Shown here one piece after another: positions 1 through 11,145 of a stretch of DNA of 64,000 bases. Each line of letters begins with the position of its first letter. Position 1 is the stretch's first letter. A program made the translations under genes and the position numbers. Origin of the DNA: Carallia brachiata (taxonomy: Eukaryota; Streptophyta; Magnoliopsida; Malpighiales; Rhizophoraceae); NCBI GenBank assembly GCA_021464245.1, contig JADCRB010000053.1, positions 2,857,057 through 2,921,056 on the forward strand. The letters run 5' to 3'. The notes beneath the pieces were generated by a model. The model was not told the DNA's origin. It worked only from the letters and a program-made list of their open reading frames with translations, and ran no database searches.

Positions 1-44
1 AAGATGATTTCATTTTGTAGTTCATAATTATGGCCTTTTAAGAG

Positions 45-1260
45 ATAAAAAATAAATAAATAAATAACAAAATCTATACAGGATTGAACGAAGTTTAACT
101 TGAAATTGATTGGAACAGGTTAAACATGATTCTGCTCTGCAAGTACAAGCTGGGTGTATACATTTGGGGCGGTTGCCAACAAATTTCAAGAGGCCGCACC
201 GAGACTTTTTTTCACTTTGGTCTAATCTGTCTCTTTTTGGCCACATATTTAGCACAATCGCATGTCTCATGCAGTAGGGAGCAAGCCTGCAGGCAAAAGT
301 CCAATTTGGATACTAAAAATCAACTTCCATGCCAATTTCTGTTGAGATTAGCCTTATTGTCATTACTGATAACAAGAATTTTGTCGTCAGAATAATTGAA
401 AGTTTAGACTAAGACACTCAATTTTGACATCATCAAAGCCAATCATAGATGTAATGAAACACAAAATTTCGGAAAAATTCTCAAATTGTATATACTTACA
501 TATATAATCTCCAATATTAACTACATCTTAAATATTACCAAATTGATGTGTACTCCTTTTCGTGTGGTATTATCGATAATTGATAAGTAACTGAGATGAA
601 TTTTTCTAAAAGTTTGTATCATCGCTTAAACCATGGACCTTGGCATCCATATGATTAGTTACAAGAGTCAAGATGAGTATGATTTGTAGTTAATTGCTTT
701 ACTTGCAAGTAGGCCACGAATTGTAGAGTTATCGTGGTAAGTAGCTAAGGACGACATGACATATCCCTATTCTAGTCAGTAGCCATCTCCTTAGGTATGA
801 AACATTAACAAAAAGAATATAGACGGGTGGCATAGACAGAAATAGACTTATTTAATTGGTTTCACACGAAAAGTTACATTTTCAAAAATATTTGAAGTTT
901 TCCACCAAAAAATCATTGATTGTTTATCGAGATTCGATTAGATAGATGTGCAATAAAATTGTTACGATGTACAACAAGTCATTTAATGTATTTGGTATTT
1001 CATCGGTCTCGTGGCAACAAGACATAACGAATGACGAAGAGTGGCAAAACAAAAAAAAAAAGACTTTCATTATGATGCCATTTAGAATATATGATTCAAA
1101 TTCGAGAAATTTTTTAAAGCTAGACTTGAGGTTTAAGAGTTCAATAGCTTAGATTGTGTAATATCATACTTTATAATATAATACAAACAATATTATATTG
1201 ATGAAATGATTATCTTGCATAATGAGTGTACCAAAACATGTTCACAAAATCGCTTTAGAT
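45..1260. repeat. Diverged direct repeat, copy A (pairs with 7482-9096)
   Basis: This stretch matches 7482-9096 in the same orientation. Shared landmarks, in the same order, include the 'acaaaatctata' start, a 'cacaatcgcatg' block, the 'gacatcatcaaagcc' block, a 'cttgcaagtaggc' block, 'gacgaagagtggcaaaa' and the AT-rich end with 'attatcttgcataatgagt'. By eye the copies differ at roughly one base in seven. Copy A lacks two blocks present in copy B (about 8350-8515 and 8545-8890). Just past its end a second 'tattgatgaaat.attatcttg' occurs near 1296-1320, a short local duplication. No protein-coding potential is visible. It could be an old LTR pair or two copies of a non-coding transposon; I see no primer-binding site to decide. 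Confidence 0.75.
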
Positions 1261-3460
1261 AAACATGTTTCCAAATTTATCTCAGCACTCTTTTATTGAT
1301 GAAATTATTATCTTGGATGATAAGTGTATTAATATAAATTTGGTTATTCTAATCTTTTTGTTCATCCATGCACGGAAAAGAATCTCAACCACCTTTTTCC
1401 GTGTAAGAAAATTTATACTTGCATCAGCAATGTTAAGACACATAATGGTGAACAATAGTTCTACTAAAGTCACTTTTAGAACTAAAAGTCAAATTCAATG
1501 AAAACCAATTAAAAAAATAAGTGCTAAGATAAATATGTAGAAACAATGGTACTCAGTCCCAAAGTTCAACAGAACAATACAATAATACTTAGCCTTCAAA
1601 GTTCAGACCCGTGTCTCTACTGCATAAAGCTCTGAGCCCCATTAGATCAAAGATTTTCAAACAATGTGCTTACCATACGGATATTGAAAAACATAGAATT
1701 CGTATTTTGTTATGTGTTTTATGTGTATGAGAAAGAGCAAGAGACAAGAGAGAAAGAGAGAGAGAGCTGCAAATGGACATAACATATAAATAACTTAAAT
1801 GCTCATTCCACAAAAGGGTGTCTAGAACCGTTCTATTGATGAGGCATAGAAATTATTATTACATACTAAGCAAAATAAACCATAAACAAGAAGACCCTCC
1901 ACGCTTAATTTTGAATTTCCTCCACAACCTTATTAATAAACCATTCCTTCCAAACTCTCAAGTTGTTGGAAGAGGCATACCCTTCATTTCCATTCTCATG
2001 GTCCATAACACCAAAAATTCGCCAACTGAATAAGGATGCCCACAATTCTCACAGCCAAGCAAAAAAACCCAAACATTTTGCCCTTTTATTTTCTTCGCAA
2101 TATCTGGACTAATCTGCAATTAGCAAATAAAAATGTGAACTAGTGGGTAATTTGGTATGGCGTGTGATAAGGTTCTTCCTTTATATAGGCGAAAGCCTGA
2201 CTTTTGAGTGCCTTTGTCTATTAACTCTGTGCTTGAATTAGCTGTTGCTTTGGATTTTTAAAAGGCTTCTTTCAATTTACAAGAAAGATATATTTACTTG
2301 TGTTCAGATTCCCGAAGAGGAACCATTTTGCTAGAATGAAGTTAATAGTTCAACCCCTCAAAACACTATATGCTTCTTGGAATCAACTAATTACAAGTAC
2401 AACGAGGGAAAATTTCTTATTAAAGGATGCAATTTTTATGCAATTTACGAAAGTAAATGCGATTTGCTAGATTATATGCCCCAAAGCACAAAACCTTGCC
2501 AAACAACTGACAAAACAAACGACTTTCATGGACACTCAATAATTAAGAATTTAGATCTTTATTTTTAAGGTTTTGAGTTCTAATTATTAAAAGGAGTATA
2601 AAATTTTAGGGATTATGAAGAGATTTAAGGAAATTGGGAGAGCTACCTAATTATTTAGTTTACAGTTAAGGATCTACTAATTAAAAAGAAAAAAAAAAGA
2701 AGAAGCAACCTTTGGATTTGAAATATAAAAATATTTTTGATGGTTAATTCTGTTTCCTTCTACCAAATTCCAAGCCGATACTGTGCGCATACCTTTATTG
2801 CTGAATCACCATGAGGAGTCAAACCTCATAAATTTTGGTTGATCAAATTTGACTAATTTAATTGGCTTTTAAAATTCAGTGGATATCATTCAATTATGTT
2901 TAGGGAATACAGGCACATCGATTATGATATCTCCCCAGTTAATTACAAAATACCTTAAAGACCCAAATTTTGAAATTCGACGACTAATTAAATTCATTGA
3001 TGCTCATGAGTACTTACAGAAACGATTTTGTGATATGAATGCATAATAGGGACATATTCTTCTCCATTAGATCGTCTAAACAAATAAAACTATCAAGTGA
3101 TTTTAGACTTGACCACGTAACAACGCAAAAAAAGATACACTGGAGCCACACAGTTCATCCAATTGCTAATATATATATATTTTTTTGAATTTAATAGATC
3201 TGTCAATCAGTCATGCTACATTAGCGCACGCCTCAGTGGCACGCCTCAGTGGGGTGTATTGATTACGTGGAAGAATAGAGTATTGATCATCGTGCAAATT
3301 GTGGTGATGATGATCTCCTTGTTTTTGTTTTGGGGTATATAATATGGTGGTGCTTCCATGGTTGTATGACAAAATAATGCAGGGTAAGCCCTGACGGGGG
3401 TTTAGCAATCTCAGTAATTTTTGCTAACAATTCGCAGTGAAATTTATATATTTATGTAAC

Positions 3461-3468
<8 letters not shown>

Positions 3469-3493
<25 letters not shown>
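3469..3493. repeat. (TG)n microsatellite
   Basis: About 12 uninterrupted TG units, preceded by a short TA run. Likely length-polymorphic. Confidence 0.9.
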
Positions 3494-5871
3494 ATTGATC
3501 CAGATCATCGTTCACAAAGTTGTAAAATAGATGTTTGATTTTTATTTCATTCGAGGTTATATCTAATTTTTTAAGTTTGACAATTCAGACAAGGGAACAT
3601 GAAAATATAACAAATTTTGTTCATCTTTTTATTCTAATTTCCATGCTCTCATTTTCTTGGTAAATTGCATTTAGATAGAGAGTTGAATAATTTATCATTA
3701 AAAATATTAATTTTTTTAATGGGACCTCCGAATGTTTTTCTTGTCGTTGAGAAATTTATTTAGCAACGCCAAAATGACAAATAAAATTTTAACTTTATCA
3801 GTATTTTCTTGTTGTTAATTGCACTTATTCATTGCACAGAATTACTTTTTTTAACAGTATGTCACTTTATGATACAATATATAAACATCACTAATTCTTA
3901 GATTTGTTGTACTGATGCTTCCAAAAGAGTGTAATTTGGAACGAAAAATTCTGTAGAGTTCAATACTTTTTTTTGTCCAAGAATTCATTACCTCAATTTT
4001 TTTTTTTGTTTTTTTTTGGTTTAGTATGACAATGGTTGCCTACCAAACCTTATTTTCTTCAAAAAAAAAAGAAAAGAAATTATTATTGCAATTAATTATA
4101 ATACGCGGTTTTTTTGGTTATACAAACTGTCCTTTTCTATCTAAGAAATTGAATAGGTTCTGATGGGGTCAATCTCGGTCGGCAGTCAAAGTCCAATTTG
4201 GATATCTTATGTACAGGCTTACTTGTCTTGACTCTCGTCTGCCTTGAATTCTCCATCCTCTTGAGGATGGAGGACCTAACAGACCATTCGAAATTAATTG
4301 GTGGTGACCAATTCATGAAAAAGAAAATGCAAAAAAAAAAAAAAAACTGACGTTGACCATGGACATTTTAGATCATCAACAGCATTGACTTCCACATTGT
4401 AATTGCATCTACACATAAAATTTGTTTGTTAATGAATTTTTTTGTGTAATTTAGTGAAAATTAGGGGTGTGATTAGGGGTTAGAAGTCCTTACAGAGATG
4501 TGAGGTAACTTTTTTTTTTACTTATCTATTTATTGCAAAAGAGAAAAAGAGAGAGATAAAAGCCATATAAATCCGTTTTATAACAGGTGTCTGACCCCTT
4601 ATTTTTCCGGGAACTAAAGAAAAGAAATTGGCAATGAAATTTAGTAGTCATTGGTCAAAATGTCGAGCTTAATTACCATTTTTTACTTTAAACAAAAAAT
4701 TAGGGACTAAATTTCAAGTCCAAAATATTGTATTAAGAGAATAGTTAACTTGACATCTCCTAGTGGTGACAGTTTAACCGATCATAAACTTGAGCTTAAC
4801 TTGTAAAAACAAATTTAACCGACTTTGCAGGCAAACTTTGAATTGTGATTTTTCATCCAAAATTTGATATTTTGAAGCTATTAAAAATTAATTTTTCCCT
4901 TTCAATGCTACATCTAACATAATATCTTCAATTAGAATTCTTAATTCTTTGTCTAATTAATTACGATTATGCTGTTACCTACCTATTTCTTTTCGTCTTC
5001 TTTAATAATCTTATTGGAGGATTCTCACAACCTTATGGAGATAGGCTTACATAGTGCATAATTTCAACTTACAATTCCATTATTTTTTTTGTCGAGTCTT
5101 AGAAGGAGTGGGGAGAGAGTACGGAGCGAAAGCTCGAACTTCTACTCAATGTAATGAGACACAATATGCTTTATTGCCATTGGGGCAAGCCTCATGCCTC
5201 CATTGTTTGGAAAATTTGTTTTTGTAGACGCATCAATTGCACAAATTGCTTTGTGCCTATTTATTTGGATTCCATTTCGACTCCAGAAGTGGTCTCTAAT
5301 CTGGACGGCTTGCAATGAAATCCTATCTCGAATCATTATTTAACTTTCTTCCAAACATATTGAATCATAAACTAATCCCAGATTTAGTTAAGAATAGATG
5401 ATCTGCTCACCCACTCAACCTGCATTAGCGGGTCTTCTTGCACCCATCATCAGTCTGCCATCATGTGATATTCTTAAACCTAATGGGGTAGGATTATGGT
5501 CAGCATTGGTCCATTAATATCTTATGATGGTCTCCGGCACTTATAAAATATTTTATCTTAAAAGTGGGAAACATGGGCACCCTTTTTTATAAGTGGTTAG
5601 ATTTTTTAAAGTCTCATTAGAATATTTACAATATCGAAGATGCTTACATTTATTCATCCCTTTTTTCATAACAAGTGCTAATTTAAACCAAAATTTGAAT
5701 GTATTAAATAGGACTCGAGAATAGATTACATATTCTAATTCGGAGTGTTTGACTTTGATACGGGAACTATGAAAGTGTCACTTGCAACTTGTTTGGTATG
5801 AAAATTATTTTTGTGCAAATTTTATGATAAATATTCATTAAACCAGAGACACTTCAAAAATAAATGGTACT

Positions 5872-6445
5872 GCATGTCGAATATGTGTTTGAAACAGACA
5901 CGCGGCGGATACTTGTCTGACACGGTTATGAGTGTCCACTAAAAATAGTTTTTTAAAAAAAATTTGGACACACTTGTCGAACACAGGAAATACAAGTGTT
6001 CGACACATCACGGACACGCCTGAATATTTTTATAATTATTTTTAACAAATAAAAAAATAAAAATTCTTTAAAATTATAATTTAATACTGTTAATTATCCA
6101 CAATTTTTGAGAAACTCAAATTTTATCTTATTTTTAATTTTAATAAAAAATTAAATTAATTATAAAATTTTACATCTATATTTTAGTATTTTATAATAAA
6201 GAATAAAGAATTTTATCATATATTTTTGAATAAAAAATTTCTAAAACCTATAATAATTATATAAATATATTTTAAGATTAATAAAATTTATAAAATTGTT
6301 CAAAAATACATATATGATGCAGAAAAATTTTATAAATTTAATTTTTTCTATACATATATTCAAACCGTGTCTGTATCTTAATATTTTTAAGATTAATGTA
6401 TCGCCGTATCTGTATCGTACCGTATTTATGTCTGTGTTTTATAGT
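5872..6445. repeat. Possible degenerate inverted-repeat element rich in 'gacacg' motifs
   Basis: The left end carries repeated variants of a 'cagacacg / tgtccgacac' motif (5890-6020) and the right end carries the reverse-complement type ('ccgtgtctgtatc', 'gtatctgtatcgtacc', 6365-6440), with an AT-rich core between them. This is the layout of a non-autonomous DNA transposon or of a simple degenerate repeat. No target duplication was found. Confidence 0.35.
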
Positions 6446-7481
6446 AAACATTGAGGTCTCTTTTGATGTATCTTTTCATATTTGAAACTCCCCCATCAGC
6501 CATTCAAACTCTTTTCCATGCTGATCAAGTTAGAGTAGCAGTGCATGAGGGGAGCGATAACTTCGCCTTGCTGGGCGTGTTTTCCAGTTGGTCTTTTGGT
6601 CTTTTTATTTCTTTCTTTCTGCTTTGTTTAGTCCTCAAGTTAAAAAAAAAAAAAAAAGGAATAGATCTTATATCAAATTTAAGTACTCTCTTTTAGGCAA
6701 AAATTCATTATACTAAAAATGCGAACAAATGAAAAACTTGGCAAAAACATAATATAAGTTATCACAATCATTAAAATTCTGATATTATGTTAAGATTTTA
6801 TTCAACTTGTTAAATGAGATCTAAAAATAAATCGTATATAAAATTCATCAATGATTTCTTTATCTTTTTTGGACAAACTCCGGATTATTTGCCCGACCTT
6901 GGTATGGTATCTTGTGTCCTTGAAATGTTATTGAGTAGATTAAGGGAAAGTGATAAGTTAAATCGATGTCTTCAGAACTAATGCTTGCACGCAGGACTTC
7001 AAGGGGCTTCATTACAATTTTGAAAGAATTATTGTGATGCAAAATCTTAGACAATCAATGATTGGTTTACCAAAACTCGCCGCTAATATGGGAGGGCTTG
7101 TTTTTCATGTCTTAATTAACATTACCTACGCCTAAAAATATAAATTTCCATGTACGGTAAAAGGTTGTTGGGATTCTCTTCTGGACTTTGTGGCTTCTTA
7201 AAATAAAAAAATTTACTCCAAGAAAAGAAAGTATTCTGGAAATTAAAAACTTAAATATCTAATTTTAAATTTCTGAATAAAAAAAAGGTATAATGTTTAT
7301 GACAATGAAGTGAAATACTTTCATTATATAACGTATAATCCGATAACCTTTTAACATACAAGAAAAAGAAAGAAAATTTGTAGTTTTAAAAATAATTACA
7401 AAGTAATATAAAAACGTATTGTTAGATTTGTACGATAATATTGTGCAATGTTATTATTTATGTAAAATAGTGCTACTTAAA

Positions 7482-7837
7482 AAATAAATAACAAAATCTA
7501 TATAGGATTGACCGAAGTTGAACTTTGAATTGATTGGAGCAGTTCAAACATGATTCTTCTCCGCAAGCAGAAGCGGATTCTTTTTATGCATCTGGGGCGG
7601 TTGCCAACCAAACCAAGACTCTTTTTTAAAACTCTCTAATCTGTCTCTTTTTGGCCAGACATTTAACACAATCGCATGGCTCAAGTCGTGGGGCAAGATT
7701 TTTCCGGTCAGAATAATTGAATGTTTAGACGAAGACACCCAATTTTGACATCATCAAAGCCGATCCCAGATGCAATAAAAGACCACTTTTCGGAAAAATC
7801 CTTAAATTGTGCACGTGTGTGCGCTCGCACGCGCGCG

Positions 7838-7888
<51 letters not shown>

Positions 7889-9096
7889 TTAAAATTAATG
7901 TGTACACCTTTTTGTGTGTTATTATCGATAATTGATACGTAATTGAGATGAATTTTTCTAAAACTTTGTATCATCGCTTAAATCATGGACCTTGGCAACC
8001 ATATGATTCGTTTCAAGAGTCAAGAGTAGGATGATTCGGAATTAATTGCTTTACTTGCAAGTAGGCGGCCGCGAATTGAATAGTCGCCACGGCGTAGCTA
8101 AGGACGAGATGACATGTCCCTATTTTGGTCACTCGCCATCATCCTAGGTATGAAATATTAACATAAATTATATGGACGAATGGAATAGACATGATTTACT
8201 CATTTAGTTGATTCCACAGGAAAGTTTGATTTAAAAAAAAAAACATTTCAAGTTTTCCACCAAAAAAAAATATTGATTGTTTAATGAGGTTCAATTAGAT
8301 AGATGTGCAATAAGATTGTAAGGATGTGCAACAATTCATTTATTGTATTTAATATATTGTTACATATTTTAGCAGTCTTAGTGACACATTTACTCAATTT
8401 TGTTGAATGTTCTGTCAATTTTCACGGAAGATTCAATTTCGAATAAAAGATCGTCAAAATATGTGGCCTCAACTCGTCACTAGTCCTACAATTTTTTATC
8501 CGGGCATGCATAAAAGACATAAGAATGACGAAGAGTGGCAAAAACAAAAGAAAAACTTTCATTAATTACTCGAGGTGTTGAATTAGTGACAAATTGACGT
8601 GTTTTTATACTATAAATTTTGAGTTCAAACTTTCATACTTGTGCTCTCTCTGTTTAACTCATGCTGGGGACTCTTTTGTGTGTAAACAATGATTCATAAC
8701 GTTGGATTCAAGTTCGCTCGTTGGGACTCTAGTGGCAGAGTCACGTTTAGCCCACTGGTACTCAGAAGGTGGGTCGGCCATTTCGAAATTGTTAAACGAG
8801 ATTCAAATAAACGGCAGTTACTCTAATCCTAACTTAAGGATTCAATAACTGATACATCCAATGAGATCTTTTCTTCTTGTTCTCTAAAAAAACAAAAAAT
8901 CCATGATGCCATTTAGAAGATACGTTTCAAATTGGATAATTTCTTTAAAGCTAGACTTGCGGTTTAAGAGTCCAATTGCTTCTATTTTATACTTTATAAT
9001 ATAATACATATCATATTTTATTGATAAAATGATTATCTTGCATAAAATGGTGATCTTGCATAATGAGTATACCGAAAACAAGTCAACAAAATCATG
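7482..9096. repeat. Diverged direct repeat, copy B (pairs with 45-1260)
   Basis: Second copy of the block described at 45-1260, same strand. It is longer because of two extra segments (about 8350-8515 and 8545-8890) and an expanded dinucleotide tract at 7808-7882, where copy A has only a short TA stretch. The right end again reads 'attatcttgcataa...atgagta'. No coding capacity is visible. Confidence 0.75.
7808..7882. repeat. Alternating purine-pyrimidine tract ending in (AT)n
   Basis: About 32 bases of GT/GC/CA alternation, with a single break, run directly into about 42 bases of perfect (AT)n. Short open frames predicted across it are artefacts of the dinucleotide repeat. Confidence 0.85.
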
Positions 9097-9355
9097 TAAG
9101 AACTTAACTCACTTTGCTGATAAGGAACTCTTGCGTAGAATTTTTTGGCTAATCTTGAATTATGGATCATGTTTTACAATTGCCACCTACTGGAATTAGT
9201 GATATTTTACAAGCTGACGTGGTGAGCTGGAGGCTTGTGAGCTTGTTTTTTTGTTCTTGTAATTTTGGTTTTTTAGCAAAAAAAACTTAATTTTTTTAAA
9301 ATTTCGAATTCCATTGAGATAAAAAAATTTATAAAAATAAAAATAATTATTTTTC

Positions 9356-9690
9356 TTAGGATTAATATACAAAAATATTAACAATTTTATTTAAAGTAAC
9401 AAATCTAGAACTAATTGTATTTATAATAACAAATTTAGCACGTTGTGAAATTTTTTAAATAGAATTTATCTGTTTTAATGATGTGATATTAATTTATATG
9501 ATTATTATATTATCAAAATAAATATATTTTTATAAATTTGTTATCGAAACTGACAGATTTTATTAATATAAAATTATTACGTGATAAATTTATTATTTTA
9601 AATAAAGTTAATGTTAAATTTATTATTTTTTAAAGTTAATATTAAATTTATTACTTTAAAATAAATTGATGATATTTTTATGAGTAATAC
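9356..9690. mobile_element. MITE-like element, family 1, copy 1
   Basis: The two ends are long imperfect inverted repeats: the left arm begins 'ggattaatatacaaa' and the right arm reads back as the same family of AT-rich words. The internal 'atttaatatgattattatattat'-type core matches a second copy at 34015-34453. It has no coding capacity. Inverted ends plus a second dispersed copy support a non-autonomous DNA transposon; the superfamily is not assignable by eye. Confidence 0.6.
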
Positions 9691-9862
9691 TAAATATCTC
9701 AAAAATCGTATCATTAAATATTTTGAAATATATAATTATGTAAAGAATCGTTAATTTATTTTTTTTTTATTTGATAGTGTTAAAAAAATTAACAATTTTT
9801 TTCTATAATTATACGTTTCGAAATATTTTATAATACGATTTTTAAAATATTTAATATTATTC
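9683..9862. mobile_element. Small foldback (hairpin) element
   Basis: The left arm ('taatactaaatatctc', then 'aaatcgtatcatta') and the right arm reverse-complement each other with about three quarters of positions pairing over roughly 75 bases per arm, leaving a small T/A-rich loop. It directly abuts the family 1 copy at 9356. It is a MITE-like foldback; a long-hairpin small-RNA source is possible but not shown. Confidence 0.55.
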
Positions 9863-10239
9863 TATTTTTATATATTAACTTTTTTTTTTTTTAATGTAGT
9901 TTACCTATAACAGTAAATGGATTAAAACACAAAAAAACGTGTCAACGAGGTGTATCGCAAACTGCAAAACGGTCGGTAAAACGCAGAACCATAGCTTTCG
10001 GAGCTTTCCCCGCTACAATCACTCTGATGATCTTTTGTCTTTTGTCTTTTTCTTTTGACCAAACAAAAAACAAAGAAAAAAAGGCTGCATTTTTATTCAT
10101 TATTTTACTTAATTTGAATTTTTTAGAGTTCATTTATTATTTTATTTTTTTTATATGTGGGCAAAATTTGCATATATACAGACACAGACGCGAATGGAAC
10201 ACAAGCAAGAACAAAACTTGAACAGAACACAACCAGAGA

Positions 10240-11145
10240 GAAGGAGGGGGCATATGGTTTTTCTTGTATTTTTGGCTACATAACTTGCAAACAGTGTCAG
10301 TAAAGAATGGAACTTTATTGAATGGATTATGCCAATTTTTGGCTTGTGATTTTAAATTCAGTTCCTTTACTCAATCTCTTGCTTGATCCCAAAACAGAGA
10401 ATTATTCATATTAGTGAGAGAGAGATCTGTCTTAGCTTGAAGATTATGCAATATTCTCCTTGTAAGTCTCTCCTTTTCCTTCCTTTTGGTGTCTTTTTGT
10501 TTTGGTTGGGTTTTAAGATCCCTTTTGTTGCTCTGATGCTTATGTTTATTCCCTTTTTGTCTTACTATTTGGTAAAGCTCTCTTTCTTTTTGCATCTGGG
10601 TTTCTTTCATTGTCTCTTTATCTTTTCTGGGTACTTTTTCTTTTTCAATGAATTTCAGTATTTTACTTGTGTTTTTCTCAATTGGGACTTTTCCATTTCT
10701 TGTGTCTTTTAACTTCTTTGAGCGATTTGGCAGGAAGTTTCAATAAAGTTTTTTGCTTTTCTTTTTCCTTTTTTGTTTTCACAATGCGAAGCCTCTATTT
10801 TTTGGACTTTTCCTTTTCCCTCCTTACATTTCAAACTCTTTTTTTTTTTTTTTTGGATTTTTAGATGCCTTCCCACATTTTCATTCCGTAAATTAGCTTC
10901 AACTCTTTAGTCTTTTTGTTTCGTTTTTTCAGCTTTAGCCTCTTTATTACACTCATTCTTGTCATTGTTCTTCTGGTGTTTACATTCAGATGTGCCATGT
11001 TTTGTTTTCTAATTGTAAAAAGGCCTTCTTTTCCAGGGGCTGTGGTGGAGAGATAAAACCAGCTTGGTCTTCGAATTGCATTGATTGAAGCTTAAAGTTT
11101 TGCCTGTAAATAGTGAAGCTGATTTTTGGCTGCTTGAGAAATTGA
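10240..11145 (+). other. 5' untranslated region of the RING gene, with a leader intron
   Basis: A probable first non-coding exon ends at 10461 with a consensus donor (GTAAGT from 10462). A T-rich intron runs to an acceptor at 11035-11036 (TTTTCCAG), and the leader then continues to the ATG at 11146. The long frame at 10383-10712 lies mostly in this T-rich intron and is not a gene. The transcription start is a guess. Confidence 0.5.

Larger units (their letters stand above)
1261..7481. other. Gene-free AT-rich spacer
   Basis: No open frame here resembles a known protein and none carries convincing splice signals. The stretch holds poly-A/T runs, a (TG)n microsatellite and one possible degenerate transposon near 5870-6445 (listed separately). 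It separates the two halves of the direct repeat. Confidence 0.6.

Noticed and set aside
7708..7974. Overlapping short frames of 60-88 codons on both strands
   Set aside because: They run through the (AT)n/(GC)n dinucleotide tract and encode repeated Ile-Tyr; a repeat artefact.
10383..10712. 109-codon plus-strand frame upstream of the RING gene
   Set aside because: Phe/Leu-rich translation of a T-rich leader intron; no family resemblance, and splice sites surround it.
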